A stretch of DNA of 64,000 bases from Cyanobacteriota bacterium (GTDB taxonomy: Bacteria > Cyanobacteriota > Cyanobacteriia > CACIAM-69d), in the NCBI GenBank assembly GCA_022402445.1, contig JAKRSF010000010.1, forward strand, positions 310,001-374,000. Reading direction: 5' to 3'. The stretch's first letter is position 1. Each line of letters opens with the position of its first letter. The notes beneath the pieces are model-generated. The model worked only from the letters and a program-made list of their open reading frames with translations. It was not told the origin of the DNA and searched no databases. Positions 32,962 through 41,571 of the stretch are shown here, in pieces. The position numbers and the translations under genes are program-made.

Positions 32962-33266
32962 GATTCCTTCTGGAGCTATTACAAAAACGGGCGAAAAGAC
33001 GGGCGGACAGCGATCGCGGGCGTGTCGTCAAATTTTTTTAGATCCGCTGAAGCAAGGGTCTTGATCCCCTTGCCCCCGATCGGCCCCATGGGGCGATCGC
33101 CACGGGAGTTCTGGGATTTTAGGGTAGATTGTCTGGTTTTGGTGGACGACTGGCCTGGGGGTTGGGACTGATCCCGGTGGCGTCCGGTTCCGTGGATCCC
33201 CGAGTGCGCCGTGGGCCTCCTAGAATTATGCACGGCGATTTGATCTCCGGTGGGCGGGGGGTGGTC
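32962..33266. other. Divergent intergenic region
   Basis: This is 305 bases between divergent genes. It contains the CAAGGGT-type palindrome at 33053-33072 and GCGATCGC sites. No gene seen. If the DUF362 gene starts at the alternative ATG at 33228, the gap is shorter. Confidence 0.45.
33053..33072. repeat. CAAGGGG-type palindrome (imperfect)
   Basis: CAAGGGTCTTGATCCCCTTG is a one-arm variant of the family also found at 25584 and 52246. Confidence 0.75.
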
Positions 33267-34118
33267 ATGGGTGATGGTTTGCGCGGTGGGGTGGGGGATG
33301 GGGCGGTGCGGGCGATCGCGGTGCCGTCGTCGGAGTTTTTGAGCGAGGGGAGTTGTTATACGCCGCCGCCCTGCGCGATCGGAGCGACGCGGATTTTGGT
33401 GAAGCCGAACCTGGGCTATCCCGTGGGGCCGCCGGTGACGGTGGGCATGGGGGTGCTGGGGGCGGTGGTGCGATCGCTCCGAACGGCGAGCCCTGGGGCA
33501 GAAATTTTGATCGTGGAGGGGGTGTGCTCACCGGTGCCGCTGGAGGTGATCGCGGCGAAGCTGGGGGTCCATGGCCTGCTCGATGAGGGGGTGCGGCTCC
33601 TAGATGCGGATACGCTGCCCATGGCGGACTATGAAAATGTCCTACCTACGCCGACGCGCTATCGCACCATGGTGGCCCCGCGCCTGCTCCAGGAGGTGGA
33701 CTGCCGCATTTCCGTGGGGGCGTTCAAGCAAACGAGCCTCAAGGCTACGCCCCTGCTGTCGGCGTCCCTCAAAAATCTCTACGGTCTGTTCCCGCGCGAT
33801 CGCTACCGAGCCCGCAGCGCCCACTCCAGGGGGCAGTTGCATCGCCCGTCGGTACCCGCGATTTTGCGGGATGTTTACGGCTGCATCGGCCATTGGTTCG
33901 ACGGCGGCGTGGTGGATGCCACCTATCTCTACGACAGCCCCGATTGGAAGCCCGATCGCGCCAAGGCGGGCATTGCTAAAAATCAAGTGGCCTTCGGGTC
34001 CGAGCTGGTGGCGGTGGATCTGGCGGCCTGTGCAGCGACGGGGCTAGGGCCGGCTCCCTATTTGCTGGATCTCAAAACCCTTCAGGAGCAAGGATTGTTG
34101 CCCTATGGCCGCGCCTGA
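33267..34118 (+). CDS. DUF362 domain-containing protein
   Basis: This 283-residue protein contains the DUF362 core: ATRILVKPNLGYPVGPPVTV, GAEILIVEG, VDCRISVGAFKQTSLKATPLLSASLKNLYGLFP and SAHSRGQLH. The family has a nucleotide-binding-like fold and often carries iron-sulfur domains; here no ferredoxin motif is present, and its activity is unknown. The start at 33267 (MGDGLRG) has a GGGGGG stretch 5-10 bases upstream; an earlier ATG at 33228 is possible. It overlaps the next gene by 14 bases, so the two are translationally coupled. It may be linked to NAD(P)H metabolism by position only. Confidence 0.85.
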   Translation: MGDGLRGGVGDGAVRAIAVPSSEFLSEGSCYTPPPCAIGATRILVKPNLGYPVGPPVTVGMGVLGAVVRSLRTASPGAEILIVEGVCSPVPLEVIAAKLGVHGLLDEGVRLLDADTLPMADYENVLPTPTRYRTMVAPRLLQEVDCRISVGAFKQTSLKATPLLSASLKNLYGLFPRDRYRARSAHSRGQLHRPSVPAILRDVYGCIGHWFDGGVVDATYLYDSPDWKPDRAKAGIAKNQVAFGSELVAVDLAACAATGLGPAPYLLDLKTLQEQGLLPYGRA

Positions 34119-35688
34119 TGATCTGCTGCTGCCCCAGGCCATGACGCCGGGGACTGCCCTGGTGACGGCGGCCCAGATGCGGGCGATCGAAGGGCGGATT
34201 TTTGCGGCGGGGATGCCCGTGGCGGCGCTGATGGAAAAGGTGGGCGGGGCGATCGCGCGGCAACTGCGGCGGGACTATCCCACGGTGCGGTCCTGGGGGG
34301 TGTTGGTGGGGCCGGGGCACAATGGCGGCGATGCCCTGGTGGTGGCGCGGGAGCTGCATTTGGCGGGCGATCGCGTGGTGCTGCATCACCCCTTCGAGCG
34401 GCGCAAACCCTTGACCGATGACCATTGGCGCTATGCCCTCAGTCTGGGCCTCGCGATCGCGCCGACGGTCGAGGATGCCCTGGCCGCTGGGCCGGAGGTG
34501 TGGATTGATGGGCTGTTTGGCTTTGGGCTGGAGCGGGCGATCGCGGGGGATTTGCTCCTAAAAACCTTCGAGGGATTGAATGAAAGTGGGCGATCGGTGG
34601 TGGCGATCGACCTGCCGTCGGGCCTGCACACGGACAGCGGCGAGGTGTTGGGGGCGGCCCTGCGGGCGGAGCGGACCTACTGCTTGGGCCTGTGGAAACG
34701 GGGGCTGCTCCAGGATGGGGCGTTGCCCTGGTGCGGTGCGGCGCGGCTGATTGACTTTGGCATTCCGGCGGCGGATATCCGGGCGGTTTTGGGGGAAACG
34801 CCGGAGCTGGTGCGGGTGTCGCCCGACGCGATCGCCTATCCCACGGCGCGATCACCCCTGACCCACAAATATCAGCAGGGCCATGGGCTGTTGGTTGTGG
34901 GGTCGCGAGCCTATCCAGGGGCGGCGATTTTGGCGGGCCTCGGGGCCATGGGCAGCGGCGTGGGGCTGCTGTCGCTGGCGGTGCCGGAACCGTTGCAGTT
35001 GCCTTTGTTAAACCATTTGCCCGAGGCGATCGCCCACCCCTGCCCGATGGATGATCAGGGGGCGATCGCGGATTTATCAGCCCTGGACCTGGCCCGGTAT
35101 GACGCGATCGCCGTGGGCTGCGGCCTCAGCACCGCCGCCGTGGAACCGGTGATGGCCCTGGTGGCGAGCGATCGCCCCTTGGTTTTGGACGCAGACGCCC
35201 TCACGGTTCTGGCCCGCCGGGATGGGGGGGTGGAAATCCTGCGCGATCGGGCCGCCCCAACGGTTCTGTTGCCCCACGGGGGGGAATTTGCGCGGCTTTT
35301 CCCGGATCTCGATCCCCAGGGCGATCGCCTCACCGCCGCCGCGATCGCCGCCCAACGGTCCCGCGCGATCGTCCTGCTCAAGGGAGCCCGCACCGCGATC
35401 GCGTCGCCCACGGGCCGCACCTGGGTCGTTGCCGACAGCACCCCCGCCCTTGCACGCGGTGGCAGTGGCGATGTGTTGGCTGGTCTCGTGGCCGGTCGCC
35501 TCGCCACCCGATGCCGCCAGGAACGGGATCATCTCAACTCCGACGCGATCGCCGCCACCGTGGCCCACTGCGCCGCATGGCACGCCCAGGCCGCCCGCCT
35601 TGCTGAAGGCGATCGCACCGCCCTCGGCGTCAGCGCCCGCACCGTGGCGGAGTATCTCGCGATCGCCGCCCACCGCCAGTCCCCCTAG
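34105..35688 (+). CDS. nnr: Bifunctional NAD(P)H-hydrate epimerase / ADP-dependent dehydratase
   Basis: This enzyme repairs NAD(P)HX, the hydrated and damaged form of NAD(P)H, by epimerisation followed by ADP- or ATP-dependent dehydration. The 527-residue fusion has an N-terminal YjeF_N epimerase domain (about 20-245: VLVGPGHNGGDALVVARELHL, AIDLPSGLHTDSG). A C-terminal ribokinase-like dehydratase domain follows (about 250-525: HKYQQGHGLLVVGSRAYPGAAILA, LDADALTVLA, LLPHGGEFARLF, and the catalytic NTPA-like ADSTPALARGGSGDVLAG). Both domains are complete. It overlaps DUF362 upstream and is followed 44 bases later by a GNAT gene. Confidence 0.94.
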   Translation: MAAPDDLLLPQAMTPGTALVTAAQMRAIEGRIFAAGMPVAALMEKVGGAIARQLRRDYPTVRSWGVLVGPGHNGGDALVVARELHLAGDRVVLHHPFERRKPLTDDHWRYALSLGLAIAPTVEDALAAGPEVWIDGLFGFGLERAIAGDLLLKTFEGLNESGRSVVAIDLPSGLHTDSGEVLGAALRAERTYCLGLWKRGLLQDGALPWCGAARLIDFGIPAADIRAVLGETPELVRVSPDAIAYPTARSPLTHKYQQGHGLLVVGSRAYPGAAILAGLGAMGSGVGLLSLAVPEPLQLPLLNHLPEAIAHPCPMDDQGAIADLSALDLARYDAIAVGCGLSTAAVEPVMALVASDRPLVLDADALTVLARRDGGVEILRDRAAPTVLLPHGGEFARLFPDLDPQGDRLTAAAIAAQRSRAIVLLKGARTAIASPTGRTWVVADSTPALARGGSGDVLAGLVAGRLATRCRQERDHLNSDAIAATVAHCAAWHAQAARLAEGDRTALGVSARTVAEYLAIAAHRQSP

Positions 35689-35732
35689 ACGGTTTCTGAA
35701 ACGATTTTTGAAATAACCATCGGGATCAATCC

Positions 35733-36260
35733 ATGTGCTCTACTGCTGCCCCGTCCCCCGCCCTCCAGCTCGTGCCCGCCGCCAAGCGCGATCGCGGCCC
35801 CCTTCTCCAATTCATTGCCCAACTCTACGACCACGAAACCATCCCCTTCGACGGCGATCGCGTGGGGGACTCCCTCGACCACCTGCTGCAATCCCCCCAC
35901 TGGGGCAGCGTCTTTTTGCTCCAGCGGCCCGCCGATAACCCCGCCGATCCGCCCATCACCGTGGGCTACAGCATTGTGGCCTACCTCTACAGCCTCGAAT
36001 TCGGCGGCCGCGTGGCCCTCATTGATGAACTCTGGATTGATCCAAATTGGCGCGGCCAGGGCCTCGGTCGCCAAGCCCTCGAACGGATCGAACAGGATTG
36101 CCGCGATCGCGCGATCGTCGCCCTACGCCTCGAGGTGGGCCGCACCAACCAAACCGCCCGCGCCCTCTACCAACGCATGGGCTTTCAGGATCTCGATCGC
36201 GACTTCTGGACCAAGCCCCTCAGCCCCGCCGCGATCGGCGACCCCACCCCCTCCCATTAA
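35733..36260 (+). CDS. GNAT family N-acetyltransferase
   Basis: This 175-residue protein has the acetyl-CoA-binding GNAT motif A (LIDELWIDPNWRGQGLGRQALERIE, with the Q/R-x-x-G-x-G/A loop RGQGLG). Motif B follows (LRLEVGRTNQTARALYQRMGFQDLDRDFW). The acceptor is unknown. It lies downstream of nnr on the same strand. The ATG at 35733 is used, and the first ten residues are poorly conserved. Confidence 0.88.
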   Translation: MCSTAAPSPALQLVPAAKRDRGPLLQFIAQLYDHETIPFDGDRVGDSLDHLLQSPHWGSVFLLQRPADNPADPPITVGYSIVAYLYSLEFGGRVALIDELWIDPNWRGQGLGRQALERIEQDCRDRAIVALRLEVGRTNQTARALYQRMGFQDLDRDFWTKPLSPAAIGDPTPSH

Positions 36261-36291
36261 TTCCCCCCTTCAAAAACGCCCCCGAAACGCA

Positions 36292-36367
36292 AACGCACCG
36301 CCCCCCAAAGCCATCAGCGATCGCCTCAATAAAGCGATCACCATGGAAATTAAAGGAGCGGTGCGTT
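36292..36367. repeat. Inverted repeat downstream of the GNAT gene
   Basis: AACGCACCGC (36292-36301) and GCGGTGCGTT (36358-36367) are perfect 10-bp arms around 56 bases. No T-tract follows, so it is not an ordinary terminator. Confidence 0.5.
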
Positions 36368-36472
36368 CAAATCGAAGAACGGGATTACAGGGGATCACTT
36401 AGGATTGCAACGGAACCGAATGCACCCCACGCAAAAAACGGTCGTGCGATTCATGGGCCGCCTTAATCAACC

Positions 36473-36622
36473 CTAGTCATCCCAGGCGGAACCATCATAG
36501 GGATCGCCATCAAAGGGCTGCATTCCCGTAGCGGGATAAAAATCATCGGTGGGGGAAAACAATCGACTCGCCGCTTCCATCAAGTACTGGGTGGCGTTGC
36601 GGAACCATTGCATCACTTTCAT
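36473..36622 (-). CDS. Small conserved cyanobacterial protein (49 aa)
   Basis: This 49-residue protein starts with an amphipathic helix (MKVMQWFRNATQYLMEAASRLF) and ends in an acidic tail (SPTDDFYPATGMQPFDGDPYDGSAWDD). I recall similar small proteins, with W-x2-N-A near the start and TG-x-Q-P-F-x-GDP near the end, in other cyanobacteria, with no assigned function. GAGG 8-11 bases upstream of the ATG at 36622 is a good ribosome-binding site. The upstream in-frame extension to 36730 is not protein-like. Confidence 0.7.
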   Translation of the reverse strand: MKVMQWFRNATQYLMEAASRLFSPTDDFYPATGMQPFDGDPYDGSAWDD

Positions 36623-36876
36623 GACCTCGACCTCCCTCGGCAGACATCTGGAGCGGTCCACCTGACCCAATAATAATCCTGAGCAATCAATGCAATAACC
36701 GTTGCTTAACAAAAAGTACGGCTTTTTCAAGGGGTCGGCGAGGGGTGTCGGCGGGGGGCGGGATTAGCAACTGGGGGATGGAACATATAACAATGGAAGG
36801 GCGCGGGAAGGGCGCGATCGCGCGGTTCCCTTCTGGCCTGATTATTTGGATGTCCTAGTTTCATTGCCCCTAGCCG

Positions 36877-39162
36877 ATGTCGTTCCCCCAGCCCGCTTCC
36901 CAAGCCCCGTCCGGGTCGCCCAAATCTCCGCCCAAGACTAGACTGGGCCGCGCGGCGAGCCGGTTCGCCCAGGTGACGCGGATCCACTTTTCGCGGCTGA
37001 AGATCAATCCCAATGCCCGCCCGCCCAAGCTGCGGGTGACGGATCCGCGCGAGCCCGGAGGGCCACGGGACTATGCCCTACTGGGGGACTATTACCTGCT
37101 GGGGCGATCGTCGAAGCTGGATATTACGGTGACCAATGAGTTGGTGAGCACCCAGCACCTGTCGCTGCTCAAGAAAAATCAACTGCTGCGGCCGACCTAT
37201 ATCCTCCAGGATGAGCGCTCCACCAATGGCACGTTTTGGGGCAAAAAGCGGGTGCGGGGGGTGATCCTGGCCCACGGCGATCGCGTGACCCTGGGGCCGC
37301 CGGATCTGGTGAATGCGCCGGTGCTGGAATACATTCACCCCTGGCCGCGCTGGGTGACGACGGTGCGCTATGGGGCGATCGCCCTGGCGGGGGTGTTGGT
37401 GCTGGTGGGGGCCGCGATCGCGGTGGAATGGACCAAATTTTCCGTCTATCCCATGCCCCAGGCGGTGCGCGGCCCGGTGATCGTGCGGGCGGGGGATGGC
37501 AAAACGCCGTTGCAGCCGCCCTTGACCCAATCCCACCGGGAACTGCGGAATTTGCGGGAATTTGGCCCCGCGTTGCCCACGGCCCTGCTGGCATCGGAGG
37601 ATGCGCGGTTCTATTGGCACTTTGGCGTGGATCCGATTGGCGTGGCGCGGGCGGCGGTGGTGAACCTGCGGGCGGGGGCGGCGCGGGAAGGGGCCAGTAC
37701 GATTACGCAACAGCTTGCCCGGACCCTCTATGGCACGTCCTATGTGGGGCGGGATAATTCGGCGGGGCGCAAACTGCGCGAGGCGATCGCGGCGCTGAAG
37801 CTGGAAACGTTTTACGGCAAAGATCGCATTTTGCTGGCCTACATGAACCAGGTGTTTATTGGCAATGGCCTAGCGGGATTCGAGGATGGGGCGCGGTTTT
37901 ATTTTGATAAATCGGCGGCGGAGTTAGATTTATCTGAAGCGGCGACGTTGGTGGGAATTTTGCCAGCCCCCAATGCGTTTAATCCGGCGGCGAATTACCA
38001 GAAGGCCCTGGAACGGCGCAATTTAGTGCTTGATCGCATGTTGGAGGAGGGCAGCATTTCCCTGGAGGAACGGAACCGGGCGCGGCGATCGCGGTTAAAT
38101 GTCAGTCCGGCGGCCCGCGATCGCCTGCGCAGTACGATCGCGCCCTATTTTTTCAACTATGTCTTTCAGGAACTCGAAGAACAGTTGGGGCCAGCGGTGG
38201 CGGCGGAGGGTAATTTCCTCATTGAAACCCAACTGAATTTAGGTCTACAGCGGGCGTCCGATGCGGCTTTGCGCTCAGCGATTGAGGGGACCGGCGCTCA
38301 ATTGAATTTTTCCCAGGGGGCGATCGTCACCCTCGATACGGGCAATGGCGCGATCGTGGCCATGAGCGGCGGCAAGGATTTTCAAGAAAGCCAGTTCAAC
38401 CGCGCTGCCAATGCCAAACGGCAGCCGGGATCGACCTTCAAACTGTTTGCCTATGCGGCGGCCTTGGGGGAGGGCATTTCCCCGGATACGGCCTACAGTT
38501 GCGCGCCGGTCACCTGGATGGGCCAGCGCTACCGGGGCTGTCGCAGCGGCGGCGGCAGTCTGAATATGTATGCGGGGGTGGCCCAGTCGGAGAATCCGAT
38601 CGCCCAGCGGGTGGCCCAGGCGGTGGGGATCGATCGCGTCATCGAGATGGCGAACCGTCTGGGGATTCAGTCGGACCTGCGGCGATCGCCGGGGTTGGTG
38701 CTGGGGGAAAGTGAGGTGACGCCCCTGGAAATCACTGGGGCCTATGGGACGATCGCCAATGGCGGCCAGCGGAATCGGCCCCACGCGATCACGCGGATTT
38801 TCGACACGAGCGACTGCGCCGAGCCCCAGGATCTGTCCACCTGCCGCCTGATCTATGACTATGCCCAGGATGATCCGGAGGCGAATCGCCCGGTGGTCAG
38901 TCCGGAGGTGGCCCGTACCATGACGGCGCTGCTGCGGGGGGCGGTGACGGGGGGGACGGCGCGGGGGGCCGCGATCGTGCCCGGTGCGGTGGGCAAGACC
39001 GGTACGACCGATCGCAATGTGGACCTGTGGTTCATCGGCTTTGTGCCGGATCGGGGCATTGTGGCGGGGGTCTGGTTGGGCAATGATGACAATAAGCCGA
39101 CCCGAGGCTCCAGCGGCAATGCGGCGACCCTCTGGGGGCAATACCTCAGCCGCGCCCTTTAA
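36877..39162 (+). CDS. FHA-domain class A penicillin-binding protein (PBP1)
   Basis: The enzyme builds and cross-links peptidoglycan. The 761-residue protein begins with a basic, Pro-rich cytoplasmic tail and an FHA domain (about 50-145: YYLLGRSSKLDITVTNELVSTQHL, ERSTNGTFWG), which binds phosphothreonine. A membrane anchor at about 166-188 comes next. The glycosyltransferase domain GT51 has the catalytic Glu241 in SEDARFYWHFGVDPIG and EGASTITQQLAR. The transpeptidase domain has Ser519-x-x-Lys522 (GSTFK), SEN, and Lys707-Thr-Gly. FHA fusions of this kind are known in cyanobacteria and suggest control by Ser/Thr kinases. Nothing is truncated. It is followed 136 bases later by pcyA. Confidence 0.93.
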   Translation: MSFPQPASQAPSGSPKSPPKTRLGRAASRFAQVTRIHFSRLKINPNARPPKLRVTDPREPGGPRDYALLGDYYLLGRSSKLDITVTNELVSTQHLSLLKKNQLLRPTYILQDERSTNGTFWGKKRVRGVILAHGDRVTLGPPDLVNAPVLEYIHPWPRWVTTVRYGAIALAGVLVLVGAAIAVEWTKFSVYPMPQAVRGPVIVRAGDGKTPLQPPLTQSHRELRNLREFGPALPTALLASEDARFYWHFGVDPIGVARAAVVNLRAGAAREGASTITQQLARTLYGTSYVGRDNSAGRKLREAIAALKLETFYGKDRILLAYMNQVFIGNGLAGFEDGARFYFDKSAAELDLSEAATLVGILPAPNAFNPAANYQKALERRNLVLDRMLEEGSISLEERNRARRSRLNVSPAARDRLRSTIAPYFFNYVFQELEEQLGPAVAAEGNFLIETQLNLGLQRASDAALRSAIEGTGAQLNFSQGAIVTLDTGNGAIVAMSGGKDFQESQFNRAANAKRQPGSTFKLFAYAAALGEGISPDTAYSCAPVTWMGQRYRGCRSGGGSLNMYAGVAQSENPIAQRVAQAVGIDRVIEMANRLGIQSDLRRSPGLVLGESEVTPLEITGAYGTIANGGQRNRPHAITRIFDTSDCAEPQDLSTCRLIYDYAQDDPEANRPVVSPEVARTMTALLRGAVTGGTARGAAIVPGAVGKTGTTDRNVDLWFIGFVPDRGIVAGVWLGNDDNKPTRGSSGNAATLWGQYLSRAL

Positions 39163-39206
39163 TGGGTTTAAATCCAATCCCCATCAACCGGTGGAGATGG
39201 GCCGGT

Positions 39207-39241
39207 GGGGGCTGGGCGGGGGGACCCCGCCCCTACGATGG
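39207..39241. repeat. REP-like half element (GC type)
   Basis: GGGGGCTGGGCGGGGGGACC, then CCGCCCCTACGATGG, is an isolated GC-type half element between the PBP1 and pcyA genes. Confidence 0.8.
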
Positions 39242-39298
39242 TTGATCGTTTTTTTCGATGCTTTGATTCTGCTGTAAACCTGTTTTTATTAATGTCCT

Positions 39299-40033
39299 AT
39301 GGCTACTCAAACGCCCCCGGAATCCCTCCGTTTTCGTCAGTTGGATACGATTCACCGGCTGGCCGATCGCATTGAATCGATCTGGAGGACGGAATTGGAT
39401 CTAGAGCCCTATGAAATGCCTGAGGATTTGGGCTATGTGGAGGGCACCCTAGAGGGGGAGCGGATCACGATTGAAAATTGCTGTTTCCAGACCCGCGAAT
39501 TCCGTAAGCTGCATCTGGAATTGGCGCAGGTGGGCCAAAGTTTAGATATTTTGCACTGTGTCATGTTTCCGCGATCGCAGTTTGAATTGCCCATGTTCGG
39601 GGCGGATCTGGTGGGCGGTCGGGGGCAACTGGGCATGGCGATCGCGGATCTGTCACCGATCGCGCGATCGGAGCAACTGCCGACCTATCGAGCGGCCCTC
39701 GATCAACTGCCGGAACTGACCTTTTCCCAGCCGCGCACCTTTCCCCAATGGGGCGATATTTTTTCGAGCGATTGCCTTTTTGTACGGCCCGCCGGTGCGG
39801 AAGAAGAACAGAAAATCATTGACCGCATTGGTGATTTCCTCACGATCCATTGCCGACAGGCCCAAGCCGCCCAGCCGGTAACCCGCGATCGCGAAGAAGA
39901 ACTCATGGCAGGCCAAAAACGCTACTGCCAACAACAGTTGCAGAACGACAAAACCCGCCGCGTCCTCGAAAAAGCCTTCGGGAATGAATGGGCAGAACGC
40001 TACATGACCCAAGTGCTGTTTGACGTGCTCTAG
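39299..40033 (+). CDS. pcyA: Phycocyanobilin:ferredoxin oxidoreductase
   Basis: The enzyme reduces biliverdin IXalpha by four electrons from ferredoxin to phycocyanobilin, the chromophore of phycobiliproteins. The 244-residue protein matches the FDBR family throughout. The catalytic residues correspond to Glu74 (LHLELAQ), His86 (LHCVMFPR) and Asp103 (PMFGADLV), two positions lower than the Synechocystis numbering. The ferredoxin-facing C-terminus RRVLEKAFGNEWAERYMTQVLFDVL is typical. The ATG at 39299 is the first in frame. Its presence shows that the organism makes bilins. Confidence 0.97.
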   Translation: MATQTPPESLRFRQLDTIHRLADRIESIWRTELDLEPYEMPEDLGYVEGTLEGERITIENCCFQTREFRKLHLELAQVGQSLDILHCVMFPRSQFELPMFGADLVGGRGQLGMAIADLSPIARSEQLPTYRAALDQLPELTFSQPRTFPQWGDIFSSDCLFVRPAGAEEEQKIIDRIGDFLTIHCRQAQAAQPVTRDREEELMAGQKRYCQQQLQNDKTRRVLEKAFGNEWAERYMTQVLFDVL

Positions 40034-40051
40034 GCCAAAGGTTTGATTCCT

Positions 40052-40190
40052 CGTAGGGGTTGGGTTTCCCAACCCTCGCCCAACCGATCAATCCCAACTT
40101 TTGCCCAATCGATCAACCCCAAACCCGTTCAATCTCGCGAATATCTAGGGATCCTGGGGGCTGGGCGGGAAAACCCCGCCCCTACGATGA
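40052..40190. repeat. Composite REPIN-like element
   Basis: The left half CGTAGGGGTTGGGTTTCCCA, then ACCC, is followed by about 75 bases containing CGCCCAACCGATCA and CAAACCCGTTCAA. The right half is GGGGGCTGGGCGGGAAAACC, then CCGCCCCTACG. The outer ends CGTAGGGG and CCCCTACG are inverted repeats of each other, and each half is itself a palindrome. It fills the gap between convergent pcyA and dxr. Related copies lie at 21728-21823, 42473-42786, 49479-49676 and 55949-56041. Confidence 0.85.
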
Positions 40191-40207
40191 CGGTTTTTGG
40201 GTGTTTT

Positions 40208-41377
40208 TTAAACCAGGGCCGCCGCCGTTTCCACAACGCATTGCCGCGCCCAGCGATCGGCCTCCAAAATATCCTCTAAACTCGGCGTCGCGCAGTTGTC
40301 CGCCCGGTGGCGATCGCAGGTCCGCGCGATCGTCCTCGGAATATCCAAAAAGCCAATCTTTTCCTCCAGGAACAGGGCCACCGCCTGCTCATTGGCCGCA
40401 TTCAGCACCGCTGGCATCGAGCCCCCTGCCCGCCCCGCCGCGTAGGCCAAATCCATGCAGGGATATTTATCGTGATCCGGCTCCCGGAAGGTCAAATTAC
40501 CCGCCTTCACCAGATCCAGCGGTTCCCAGGCCGTATACAGCCGCTCCGGGTAGGACAGGGTGTACAAAATCGGCAGGCGCATATCCGGCCAGCCCAACTG
40601 GGCCAGCACCGACGTATCCTGCAACTCGATCAGGGAATGAATGATGCTCTGGGGATGGATGACGATATCGATCGCGTCGTAGTCCATGCCAAAGAGGAAG
40701 TGGGCCTCAATCACCTCCAGCCCCTTATTCATCAGCGTGGCGGAATCCACCGTGATTTTTTTGCCCATGGACCAGTTGGGATGCTTGAGGGCGTCGGCGA
40801 CGGTTACCTCGGGCAGTTTTTCCACGGGCCAATCGCGGAATGCGCCGCCGGAGGCCGTCAGCAGAATCCGCCGCAGGCCGCCGCTGGGTACCCCCTGCAA
40901 ACATTGGAAAATGGCGGAATGTTCCGAATCGGCGGGCAACAGCCGCACGTTGTGTTTCTCCAGCAGGGGCAGAACGACGGGGCCGCCTGCGATCAGGGTT
41001 TCCTTGTTGGCGAGGGCGATATCTTTGCCCGCTTCGATCGCGGCGATCGTCGGCAGCAGCCCCGCACAGCCCACAATGCCCGTCACCACCACGTCCGAGT
41101 CGCCGTAGCGGGCCACCTCCACCACCCCATCGGCCCCCGTCAGCAGGATCGGTTGGGGATTTACGTCCGCGATCGCGGCCAGCAATTCCTCCCGCTTTGA
41201 TTCATCCCGCAGGGCCACAATTTCCGGCTTGAATTGGCGAATTTGCGCCGCCAGCAGGGGAATATTGCTGCCCGCCGCCAAACCGACAATGCGGAAGCGA
41301 TCGGGATATTCCGCCACGATGTCCAGGGTTTGGGTACCGATGGAGCCGGTGGAACCAAGGAGGGTAATTGCTTTCAC
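40208..41377 (-). CDS. dxr: 1-deoxy-D-xylulose 5-phosphate reductoisomerase
   Basis: This catalyses the first committed step of the MEP isoprenoid pathway, which in cyanobacteria supplies carotenoids, phytol and quinone tails. The 389-residue protein has the NADPH-binding start [16 protein letters not shown], and [11 protein letters not shown] and [15 protein letters not shown] with the metal-binding Asp/Glu. [17 protein letters not shown] forms the flexible substrate loop, and [22 protein letters not shown] is also typical. The start is a GTG at 41377, confirmed by the family N-terminus [11 protein letters not shown]. Confidence 0.97.
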   Translation of the reverse strand: MKAITLLGSTGSIGTQTLDIVAEYPDRFRIVGLAAGSNIPLLAAQIRQFKPEIVALRDESKREELLAAIADVNPQPILLTGADGVVEVARYGDSDVVVTGIVGCAGLLPTIAAIEAGKDIALANKETLIAGGPVVLPLLEKHNVRLLPADSEHSAIFQCLQGVPSGGLRRILLTASGGAFRDWPVEKLPEVTVADALKHPNWSMGKKITVDSATLMNKGLEVIEAHFLFGMDYDAIDIVIHPQSIIHSLIELQDTSVLAQLGWPDMRLPILYTLSYPERLYTAWEPLDLVKAGNLTFREPDHDKYPCMDLAYAAGRAGGSMPAVLNAANEQAVALFLEEKIGFLDIPRTIARTCDRHRADNCATPSLEDILEADRWARQCVVETAAALV

Positions 41378-41571
41378 GGGTTACCAGGGAAATGACTAGG
41401 GGTGGATAACGGACGGGGGCGGCGGCGCGATCGCGGATCCCATCGGGGCCAAGTTCCGGCCCGGTCTAGGCTAAATTCGCCAGTTCAGAGGGGACCAGAC
41501 GGGCCATGGGGTGGGATAATTTCCCCCAATCTTATGATGTGGCGGGCCGTGACCGTCATTGCAGCTTTTCT

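Noticed and set aside
36341-36400. 19-codon frame starting with ATG after the GNAT gene
   Set aside because: Too short, no ribosome-binding site, and it falls inside the loop of an inverted repeat.
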